DNA of 64,000 bases from Acidovorax sp. FHTAMBA (GTDB lineage: Bacteria; Pseudomonadota; Gammaproteobacteria; Burkholderiales; Burkholderiaceae_C), in assembly GCF_038958875.1 (NCBI RefSeq), contig NZ_CP152407.1, positions 2,549,501 to 2,613,500 on the forward strand. Direction: 5' to 3'. A program made the position numbers and the translations under genes. Below the pieces are notes generated by a model. It saw nothing but the letters and a program-made list of their open reading frames with translations. It did no database searches and was not told the origin of the DNA. Below, piece after piece: positions 8,348-15,404 of the stretch. The number at the start of each line of letters is the position of its first letter. Position 1 is the stretch's first letter.

Positions 8348-8806
8348 AAAACGCCAGCAGACGCTGGCGTTTCTTTATGGTGGGGTGCTCCCCATCACCC
8401 CTTCTGCACCATCTTGATAATGCTGGAAAAATCCAGCGTCCCATGCCCCGCCAGGCTGTGCGCGGCGTACAGATTGCGCGCCATGCCACCGAGCGGCGTG
8501 GGGGCCTTTACCGCCATCGCGTTCTCCTGCGCCAGGCCTAAGTCCTTGAGCATCAGGTCCGTGCCAAAGCCGCCTGCATAGCCCTTGCTGGCAGGCGCGG
8601 TTTCCATCACGCCGGGGTAGGGGTTGTACTTCTCCAGCGCCCAGTTGCCGCCCGAGCTGCGGCGCATGATTTCGCTCAGCACCTTCGGGTCCAGGCCGTT
8701 GGCCACGCCCAGGGCAATGGCTTCGCTGGTGCCGGCCATCAGGATGCCCAGCAGCATGTTGTTGCAGATCTTGGCCGTCTGGCCTGCGCCCACGCTGCCT
8801 GCGTGG
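8348..8806 (-). pseudogene. Duplicated 3' end of mmsB with its terminator
   Basis: This 459-bp stretch matches 9674-10132 base for base except for roughly 15 substitutions. It holds the terminator hairpin (8349-8372) and the last part of 3-hydroxyisobutyrate dehydrogenase, from SVGAGQTAKIC to VQKG, with its stop at 8395-8397. Identity breaks sharply at 8806/8807, where the sequence switches to the start of an IS110-type transposase. The NAD-binding half is absent, so the copy cannot make a functional enzyme, although an open frame runs through the junction to 8949. Confidence 0.9.
8349..8372 (-). terminator. Copy of the mmsB terminator
   Basis: AAACGCCAGC-AGAC-GCTGGCGTTT, a perfect 10-bp stem, with a T-rich run on the minus strand beyond it. 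It is identical to the stem at 9675-9698. Confidence 0.85.
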
Positions 8807-8857
8807 GTTCTCGACAGCGGATTTGGCCAAATCGAGGGCCACGGTAGTGGCATGCAT
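8807..8857 (-). pseudogene. IS110-family transposase, N-terminal remnant
   Basis: On the minus strand an ATG at 8857 opens MHATTVALDLAKSAVE, the N-terminal DEDD-nuclease strand typical of IS110/IS1111 transposases (usually close to ATVALDLAKNVFQ). After about 17 codons the frame passes into duplicated mmsB sequence, so more than 95 per cent of the transposase is missing. A GAGTCCGAC precedes the ATG as in intact elements of this type. The noncoding end of the element probably continues to about 8945, but its exact tip cannot be set. Confidence 0.65.
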
Positions 8858-9003
8858 GTCGGACTCTTTGCTTTTGAAGATTGGATTCCCACGCCAATGA
8901 AGACCACTGCGCCAACTTCGCGCAAACAAGCGGGGGGATTCCATCCCATCAGTCAAGCGGACTGACCTTGGCTGTCGAGCGTCACGAAGTCACAAACCGC
9001 CGC
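8858..9003. other. Probable IS110 end sequence and cassette junction; no gene
   Basis: No gene. The part next to 8858 is probably the transposase leader and left end of the IS remnant. A short CAAGCGGACTGAC and GCTGTCGAGC pair near 8953-8980 recalls attC inner boxes, but no GTTRRRY core is present. Confidence 0.3.
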
Positions 9004-9031
9004 TTGACATTCGTATCCATATAGATACATT
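9004..9031 (+). promoter_or_regulatory. Promoter and operator of the toxin-antitoxin pair
   Basis: A perfect -35 box TTGACA (9004-9009) is followed after 16 bases by TACATT (9026-9031). The inverted repeat GTATC-CATATA-GATAC (9013-9028) lies between and overlaps the -10 box, a classical place for autorepression by the antitoxin. The toxin ATG is only 7 bases after the -10 box, so the transcript would be nearly leaderless. Confidence 0.65.
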
Positions 9032-9037
9032 CTCGGC

Positions 9038-9337
9038 ATGTTCACGGTACGTCAAACGCAGGAATTCCAAGACTGGCTTGATGGCCTCAAAGACCTCAAG
9101 GCTCAGTTGCGCATCGTCGCCAGGCTACGTCTGGCCGAAGCAGGAAATCTTGGCGACTGGAAACCAGTCGGAGACGAGGTATCGGAGATGCGAATCGCAT
9201 TTGGTCCGGGCTATCGCTTGTACTTTACGAAACGCCAGAACGTACTCATCGTCATGCTCGCTGGCGGTGACAAATCAACCCAGGCAAGAGACATCAAGCG
9301 AGCTCAGAAACTCTTGCAACAGTTGGAGCTTGAGTGA
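9038..9337 (+). CDS. RelE/HigB-type toxin (phage Gp49-like addiction module killer)
   Basis: A 99-residue basic protein. QEFQDWLDGLKD near the N-terminus, GNLGDWKPVGDEVSEMRIAF, GYRLYFTKR and LLAGGDKSTQARDI-like segments match the addiction-module killer family (TIGR02683, PF05973), relatives of RelE-type mRNA interferases that cut mRNA on the ribosome. The arginine- and lysine-rich C-terminal half with YRLYF fits the fold. It overlaps the antitoxin gene by one base (TGATG). There is no ribosome site because of the very short leader. GC content is lower than in the surroundings. Confidence 0.9.
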   Translation: MFTVRQTQEFQDWLDGLKDLKAQLRIVARLRLAEAGNLGDWKPVGDEVSEMRIAFGPGYRLYFTKRQNVLIVMLAGGDKSTQARDIKRAQKLLQQLELE

Positions 9338-9636
9338 TGAGTACTTCCAAGACAAAGGCAAAGCTTCTCCCATTCGATGCGGCTCGTTACCTCACCGATG
9401 ACGAAGCCATTGCCGAGTACATGACTGCGGTTCTGGACACCGAAGACACAGATCTTCTGCTGCTCGCGCTCAGCGACGTTGCACGCGCAAAGGGAATGGC
9501 GCAAGTCGCCAAGGATGCTGGTCTAGGTCGAGAGAGTCTTTACAAGGCCCTCGCACCGGGCGCAAAGCCGCGCCTCGACACCATTCTCAAGGTCGCTCGC
9601 GCCCTTGGGGTCAGGTTCTCAGCGCATCCCGTGTGA
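9337..9636 (+). CDS. HigA-type antitoxin (addiction module antidote, XRE-like HTH)
   Basis: A 99-residue protein of the putative addiction module antidote family (TIGR02684). The N-terminal part holds FDAARYLTDDEAIAEYM; the C-terminal part holds a helix-turn-helix with GMAQVAKDAGLGRESLYKAL and RLDTILKVARALG. It should neutralise the adjacent toxin and repress the palindromic promoter at 9004-9031. The ATG overlaps the toxin stop; a GTG one codon upstream is an alternative. Its TGA is followed within two bases by an attC-like arm, suggesting the pair travelled as one gene cassette. Confidence 0.9.
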   Translation: MSTSKTKAKLLPFDAARYLTDDEAIAEYMTAVLDTEDTDLLLLALSDVARAKGMAQVAKDAGLGRESLYKALAPGAKPRLDTILKVARALGVRFSAHPV

Positions 9637-9637
9637 C

Positions 9638-9672
9638 GCCAAACCTTTCCATCGAGAGGTCACAAGGGCTGC
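9638..9672 (+). other. Truncated attC-like arm after the toxin-antitoxin pair
   Basis: The first 24 bases match the left arm of the complete attC at 8206 in 19 positions, sharing TCCATCGAG exactly. The R'' box is GCCAAAC, one base off the RYYYAAC consensus. The right half is missing: the sequence passes directly into the mmsB terminator at about 9674. Confidence 0.6.
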
Positions 9673-9674
9673 AA

Positions 9675-9698
9675 AAACGCCAGCAGACGCTGGCGTTT
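9675..9698 (-). terminator. mmsB terminator
   Basis: A perfect 10-bp stem AAACGCCAGC / GCTGGCGTTT with a four-base loop; TTTTTG follows on the minus strand. Confidence 0.85.
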
Positions 9699-9720
9699 CT
9701 TTATGGTGGGGTGCTCCCCA

Positions 9721-10608
9721 TCACCCCTTCTGCACCATCTTGATAATGCTGGAAAAATCCAGTGCCCCATGCCCCGCCAGGCTGTGCGCGGCGTACAGAT
9801 TGCGCGCCATGCCACCGAGCGGCGTGGCGGCCTTTACTGCCATCGCGTTCTCCTGCGCCAGCCCCAGGTCCTTGAGCATCAGATCCGTGCCAAAGCCGCC
9901 CGCGTAGCCCTTGCTGGCGGGTGCGGTTTCCATCACGCCGGGGTAGGGGTTGTACTTCTCCAGCGCCCAGTTGCCGCCCGAGCTGCGGCGCATGATTTCG
10001 CTGAGCACCTTCGGGTCCAGGCCGTTGGCCACGCCCAGGGCAATGGCTTCGCTGGTGCCGGCCATCAGGATGCCCAGCAGCATGTTGTTGCAGATCTTGG
10101 CCGTCTGGCCGGCGCCCACGCTGCCGGCGTGGAAGATGTTGGCGCCCATTTTTTCGAGCACGGGGCGGGCGCGTTCCAGGTCGGCGGTGTCGCCGCCCAC
10201 CATGAAGGTGAGGGTGCCTGCAATGGCGCCGCCGGTGCCGCCGGAGACGGGTGCGTCGATAAAGGCCACGCCCTTGGCCTTGGCGGCCTCGGCCACCTTG
10301 CGGGAGGTGGCGGCGGCGATGGTAGAGCAGTCGATGATCAGCGTGCCCGCAGGCAGCTGGGCCAGCAGCTCGCCCGCGCCGAGGAACAAGCCCTCCACAT
10401 GCTGGCTGGCGGGCAGCATGCTGATGACGACTTCGGCGCCTGCGACTGCCGCCTTGGCGTCGCTTGCGATGGGCACGCCGTCTGCGGCCAGCTTGTCGCG
10501 CGCGGGTTGCGAGAGGTCGAACGCGCGCACCTCGTGGCCTGCCTTATGCAGGTTGTGGGCCATGGGGCCGCCCATGTTGCCCAGGCCGATGAATGCGATT
10601 TTGGTCAT
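9721..10608 (-). CDS. mmsB: 3-hydroxyisobutyrate dehydrogenase
   Basis: A 295-residue enzyme of valine catabolism that oxidises 3-hydroxyisobutyrate to methylmalonate semialdehyde with NAD. The N-terminal Rossmann motif is IGLGNMGGPMAHNL; the substrate-binding DAPVSGGTGGA and the catalytic lysine in GQTAKICNNM are intact. The ending GMARNLYAAHSLAG and DFSSIIKMVQK is also typical. AAGGAGCA lies upstream of the ATG. The product would feed mmsA at 13129. Its 3' 400 bases are duplicated at 8395-8806. Confidence 0.96.
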   Translation of the reverse strand: MTKIAFIGLGNMGGPMAHNLHKAGHEVRAFDLSQPARDKLAADGVPIASDAKAAVAGAEVVISMLPASQHVEGLFLGAGELLAQLPAGTLIIDCSTIAAATSRKVAEAAKAKGVAFIDAPVSGGTGGAIAGTLTFMVGGDTADLERARPVLEKMGANIFHAGSVGAGQTAKICNNMLLGILMAGTSEAIALGVANGLDPKVLSEIMRRSSGGNWALEKYNPYPGVMETAPASKGYAGGFGTDLMLKDLGLAQENAMAVKAATPLGGMARNLYAAHSLAGHGALDFSSIIKMVQKG

Positions 10609-10650
10609 GCTGTGTTGCTCCTTGATGTCGTTGTGATGGGGGTGAATGAA

Positions 10651-10707
10651 ATACTATGAAATTGATAGCTGCTTGCGCTTATCCACCAAGCGCTAGAGGC
10701 TAAAAAT
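10651..10707 (+). repeat. Dispersed AGCTGC/AAGCGC repeat, copy 3 (best-preserved)
   Basis: It reads TTGATAGCTGCTTGCGCTTA, then TCCACC, then AAGCGCTAGAGGC and an A-rich tail. The arms GCGCTT and AAGCGC pair. This copy serves as the family reference. Confidence 0.85.
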
Positions 10708-10773
10708 GCTTGAAAAATGGGGGTCCATCGGTGCTGGTGAGTAGGTGCAGGTCAATCGGTGGTGGGGAAGGGG

Positions 10774-11226
10774 TCAGTCGTCGTCGGCTTCGAAAATGCT
10801 GTGTTTTCTGGCTGCACCCGGGCCCACGGCTTTTGGCGCGGGCAGTTTGCGGGGGGCGGGGGGCGCCTTGGCCTTGCGCGGGGGCGTGGCCCTGGCGAGC
10901 GGGTTGTAGGCCAGGGCCTCCTGAATCCAGTAGTTCCACTGCGCCCGCGTGGCATAGCCGTTGGGCTCCACCCAGAAGTAGCCTTTCATGCCGCCGCCGG
11001 GCGAGAGCTCGCGGGTGTTCTGCATCTCCTGCAGCGCGCTGTGCTGATCGGGCGGCAGGCGCACCAGCAGCTCGTCGCCCTTGACGGCGATGCACATCTT
11101 GCCGTCCACAAAGAAGGCGTGGGTGCCGAACAGCGGGCGCTCTTGCACGTCGCTGCGGTGCGCAAGCGCCGTGCGGACGGCGTCGATCAGGTGCAGCGTT
11201 TCGTCAGAGAGCGGGCGGGCGGGCAT
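10774..11226 (-). CDS. TfoX N-terminal domain protein
   Basis: A 150-residue protein. The segment ERPLFGTHAFFVDGKMCIAV followed by DELLVRLP is the TfoX/Sxy N-terminal domain; KGYFWVEPNG continues it. The C-terminal TfoX domain is absent and replaced by a basic, proline- and alanine-rich tail (about residues 112-140). In gammaproteobacteria full-length TfoX activates competence genes; a single-domain protein of this type has no assigned role. It lies between two dispersed repeats and is transcribed in the same direction as the valine genes. Confidence 0.8.
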   Translation of the reverse strand: MPARPLSDETLHLIDAVRTALAHRSDVQERPLFGTHAFFVDGKMCIAVKGDELLVRLPPDQHSALQEMQNTRELSPGGGMKGYFWVEPNGYATRAQWNYWIQEALAYNPLARATPPRKAKAPPAPRKLPAPKAVGPGAARKHSIFEADDD

Positions 11227-11231
11227 GAATT

Positions 11232-11292
11232 TGAATCAAATTGGCCACTAGCGCTTGTGGGATAAGCGCGAGCAGCTATTAAATTGGGAGTA
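11232..11292 (-). repeat. Dispersed AGCTGC/AAGCGC repeat, copy 4
   Basis: The minus strand reads AATAGCTGCTCGCGCTTATC, CCAC, then AAGCGCTAGTGGCCAATTT. Confidence 0.8.
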
Positions 11293-11299
11293 ATCGCGA

Positions 11300-12466
<1,167 letters not shown>

Positions 12467-12511
12467 GGTGTTCTGTCTCTTGGCTTTGTGTTGTTCTGGG
12501 GTGGGGCGTGT

Positions 12512-12937
12512 TCATGGCTTGGCGGACGGGTGGTCCAGCGTCAGCCAGCGCATCAGGCCCTTGCGGCGCGCCTGGGTTTCGGCCGTCAGGCACTCGTGGT
12601 ACAGGCGTGGCCACTGGGGCTGCGACTCGCTGCTGCGCGTGGCTTGTTTGCAGCGGGTGGTGCGCTCGCGTTGCCAAGCCGTGTGTTCCTGTCGTAGCTG
12701 GGGCCGTTCATGGGCCGACAGCGCGCGCATCACGTCACCGTAGAGGATGGCGATCTGCGTGTCTGCCGCCTGAAAGGCCTGCACCGCGCAGGCGTTGGTT
12801 TCTTCCACCGTGCCGCCGGGTTTGCAGGCGGCACCGGCCTGCGCGTGGGCTTGCGGCGTGGTCAACGTTCCAGCGCATGCCAGCAAAACGGCCACGGCCC
12901 AGGCGCCCACTTTCATCTTCGGTTCACTGAGTTGCAT
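12512..12937 (-). CDS. LprI-like exported protein
   Basis: A 141-residue protein with a signal peptide (about 1-33, ending PQAHAQ). The mature part has CKPGGTVEETNACAVQAF, a short helix with ADTQIAILYGDVM, QLRQEHTAWQRER and an ECLTAETQARRKGL tail. This is the LprI N-terminal / DUF1311 pattern with paired cysteines. Some family members have been linked to lysozyme inhibition; the role here is unknown. An internal start at MKVGAW (12916) would give a shorter n-region. Confidence 0.7.
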   Translation of the reverse strand: MQLSEPKMKVGAWAVAVLLACAGTLTTPQAHAQAGAACKPGGTVEETNACAVQAFQAADTQIAILYGDVMRALSAHERPQLRQEHTAWQRERTTRCKQATRSSESQPQWPRLYHECLTAETQARRKGLMRWLTLDHPSAKP

Positions 12938-12967
12938 GGCCTGGTTTTAACACCGCCAACGCGCCTT

Positions 12968-13078
12968 GTTCGGGGCCTTCGACAAGCGCAGTCTGAACGG
13001 TAGATGCGCTGCCCCCAACCGTTCGGGCTGAGCCTGTCGAAGCCCCGCGCGGCGCTTCGACAGGCTCAGCGTGAACGG
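12968..13078. repeat. GTTCGGGCTGAGCCTGTCGAAG-type palindromic repeats
   Basis: A near-perfect inverted pair, CCGTTCGGGCTGAGCCTGTC (from 13019) and its complement GACAGGCTCAGCGTGAACGG (ending 13078), encloses a GC-rich loop. A decayed half copy lies at 12968-13000. Repeats of this sequence are widespread between genes in Comamonadaceae and other proteobacteria. It may also terminate mmsA transcription from the minus strand. Confidence 0.8.
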
Positions 13079-13128
13079 GTTTTCATTTCTTCGCGGGCAG
13101 CGCGGCACGCATCGAACCCCGGTAACAA

Positions 13129-14646
13129 CTACTTCAAGCTAATCGTGGTGTTCACACCCTGCGACGTGGTGCTGTCATCAAACCAGCGTGCCGTTACCGT
13201 CTTGGTCTGCGTGTAGAACATGATGACCTGCTTGCCGTAAGGGCCCAGATCGCCCAGCTTGGAAGCGCGCGAGCCGGTGAACGAGAACAGGGGCACTGGC
13301 ACGGGGATTGGCACGTTGATGCCGACCTGGCCCACGTCGATCTCTTCCTGGAACTTGCGCGCTGCCGCACCCGACTGGGTGAAGATGGCGGTGCCGTTGC
13401 CGTTGGGGTTGGCGTTAATGAACTCGATGGCTTCATCAATATCGGCCGCAGGCACCAGGGCCAGCACGGGGCCGAAGATTTCCTGGTCGTAAATGGCCAT
13501 GCCGGGCTTCACGTTCGAGAAGATCGTCGGGCCCACGAAGTTGCCCTTTTCGTAGCCGGGCACGGTGGGCTTGCGGCCGTCGAGCTCCAGCGTGGCGCCG
13601 TCGGCAATGCCGCGCTCGATCAGGCCTTCCACACGGGCGAGGGCCGCGCAGGACACCAGCGGGCCCACATCGGTGCCCTTTTCGGTGCCGCCGTTGACCT
13701 TGAGCGTCTTGGCCTTGGCCACCAGCTCGGGGATCCACTTTTGCGCCTCGCCCACCAGCACCACCACCGGCAGGGCCATGCAGCGCTGGCCAGCGGCGCC
13801 AAACGATGCACCGGCAATCGCGTTGAGCGTTTGCTCCTTGTTCGCGTCGGGCAGGATGATGGCGTGGTTCTTGGCGCCCATCATGCATTGCGCGCGCTTG
13901 CCGGCCAGGGTGGCGCGGTTGTACACATGGGTGCCCACCTTGGTGGAGCCCACAAACGACACGGCCTTGATGTCCTTGTGGTCGCAGATCGCGTTCACGG
14001 CCATTTCGCCGCCGTGGATCACGTTGAGCACGCCGGGTGGAATGCCCGCTTCGAGCGCCAGCTCTACCAGGCGCATCGTCACCATCGGGTCTTGCTCGGA
14101 CGGCTTGAGCACAAAGGTGTTGCCCGTGGCAATCGCCATGGGGAACATCCACAGCGGGATCATGGCCGGGAAGTTGAACGGCGTGATGCCTGCGCACACG
14201 CCCAGCGGCTGCAGCAGGGTGTAGGTGTCCACGCCACCGGCCACGTTGTTGGCCAGCTCGCCCAGTTGCAGGTTGCCGATGCTGGCGGCGTGCTCCACTA
14301 CTTCGAGGCCGCGGAACACATCGCCTTCGGCATCGGGCAATGTCTTGCCTTGTTCGGCGGTCAGAATGGCAGCCAGCTCGCCCATGTTTTCGCGGATGAG
14401 CTGCTGGTATTTGAGAAAGATGCGGGCGCGGGTGCCGATGGGCGTCTTCTTCCAGGTCTTGAACGCTTCCTTGGCCGAGGCCACTGCGGCATCGATTTCT
14501 TCGGCTGTGGCAAACGGCACGCGGGCCAGCACCTCTTGCGTGGCGGGGTTCACCACGTCGCGCCACTCGGTGGTCTTGGATTCGACGAACTTGCCGCCGA
14601 TCAGCAGCTTGACGGTGGGGGCCTTGACGGCGGTGGATGCGTCCAT
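13129..14646 (-). CDS. mmsA: Methylmalonate-semialdehyde dehydrogenase (CoA-acylating)
   Basis: A 505-residue aldehyde dehydrogenase of valine and inositol catabolism, converting methylmalonate semialdehyde to propionyl-CoA. Signatures: GVCAGITPFNFPAMIPLWMF, the NAD region VSFVGSTKVGTHVY, the catalytic cysteine in GQRCMALPVVV, and EIFGPVLALVPA. MMSDH-type ALDHs lack the usual general-base glutamate and use CoA. The start MDASTAV follows AGGAGA by 8 bases; 17 upstream in-frame codons are not conserved. Confidence 0.95.
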   Translation of the reverse strand: MDASTAVKAPTVKLLIGGKFVESKTTEWRDVVNPATQEVLARVPFATAEEIDAAVASAKEAFKTWKKTPIGTRARIFLKYQQLIRENMGELAAILTAEQGKTLPDAEGDVFRGLEVVEHAASIGNLQLGELANNVAGGVDTYTLLQPLGVCAGITPFNFPAMIPLWMFPMAIATGNTFVLKPSEQDPMVTMRLVELALEAGIPPGVLNVIHGGEMAVNAICDHKDIKAVSFVGSTKVGTHVYNRATLAGKRAQCMMGAKNHAIILPDANKEQTLNAIAGASFGAAGQRCMALPVVVLVGEAQKWIPELVAKAKTLKVNGGTEKGTDVGPLVSCAALARVEGLIERGIADGATLELDGRKPTVPGYEKGNFVGPTIFSNVKPGMAIYDQEIFGPVLALVPAADIDEAIEFINANPNGNGTAIFTQSGAAARKFQEEIDVGQVGINVPIPVPVPLFSFTGSRASKLGDLGPYGKQVIMFYTQTKTVTARWFDDSTTSQGVNTTISLK

Positions 14647-14703
14647 GGAAAGTCTCCTGAGAGTAATTACGCGGCAGAAAGTACCGAACTGCCGCATGTT
14701 AGA

Positions 14704-14723
14704 TGTGCAAAATTATTAGCACA
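14704..14723. promoter_or_regulatory. Inverted repeat upstream of mmsA
   Basis: TGTGC-AAAATTATTA-GCACA, about 58 bases before the mmsA start in an otherwise AT-rich stretch. The size and position fit a regulator operator. No cognate regulator gene is adjacent. Confidence 0.4.
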
Positions 14724-14828
14724 ATAGACAAAAACGCACTTGGATTTTGCAAATTCGCACAGCCGCTGCGCCTGACGCGTGGGGTTGCGGGCGCCGGACC
14801 AGCGTTGTGTAGTGGGGAGGGGGCGGCG

Positions 14829-15185
14829 TCAGTCGCGCATCCAGATCTTGATCGTGACGTAGACCGCATACCCCAGGGCGAGCACCATCCACACCACAAA
14901 AAACAGGTTGGCCCAGTATTGGCCGGAATGCTCTGCCAAGGTGTAAAGCTGGCCCTTGCACCCCTTGCCGATACAGGGGATCTCCTGAAGAACCAAGGCA
15001 CGCAGGGCTTCATACGAGAGGTAACACGCGAGGCCCGTGACTACCAGAAAGCCGATGGGCCCGACCGGGGGCTTGGTGAATTCGCCGTCCTCGCCCCGAG
15101 GGCCCTGGTGGATCAGCTTTTGCCCGTATTGGTACCAGACGTAACCAACCAGAAGCATGAGTGCGTAGTAGGTGAAGGTGAGCAT
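14829..15185 (-). CDS. Small membrane protein, function unknown
   Basis: A 118-residue protein with three hydrophobic segments (about residues 3-17, 40-60, 88-110). I do not recognise the family. Two cysteines in PCIGKGCKG lie in the loop between the second and third segments and could form a disulfide or bind metal. The start MLTFTYY is chosen because it begins directly at the first membrane segment; an in-frame extension of 36 codons upstream is unlike a protein N-terminus. It is divergent from the acyl-CoA synthetase gene. Confidence 0.6.
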   Translation of the reverse strand: MLTFTYYALMLLVGYVWYQYGQKLIHQGPRGEDGEFTKPPVGPIGFLVVTGLACYLSYEALRALVLQEIPCIGKGCKGQLYTLAEHSGQYWANLFFVVWMVLALGYAVYVTIKIWMRD

Positions 15186-15404
15186 GTCGTGGCCGGTGGT
15201 GCGTGGAACGGGGCAGGTGGTTTGAAAAGATGTTATCTGACGCCGTGCTGCGCCAACTGCTGCGCAGGGTGGGTACGCCGGGTGCAGCGGCATCCACCGC
15301 GTTGTCCGCCAGCGTCACATGCGCGACGCACCATCAGTGGCATCCCCAATGCTTCCGGGGCACCATGCGAACTAGGCTGCGTTCTTCAAAGGAATTCCTG
15401 CTCC

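Noticed and set aside
8395..8949. 184-codon chimeric frame joining the mmsB fragment to IS110 leader sequence
   Set aside because: It is a fusion of a gene tail with noncoding IS sequence in the wrong frame for the transposase and has no N-terminal dehydrogenase domain.
9674..10132. Possibility that the full-length mmsB is the incoming copy and broken
   Set aside because: The 295-residue frame is intact with all motifs, terminator and ribosome site, so it is treated as the working gene; which copy is ancestral stays open.
14703..15404. In-frame upstream extension of the acyl-CoA synthetase
   Set aside because: It crosses the antisense membrane-protein gene, lacks family similarity, and the real start has a good ribosome site.
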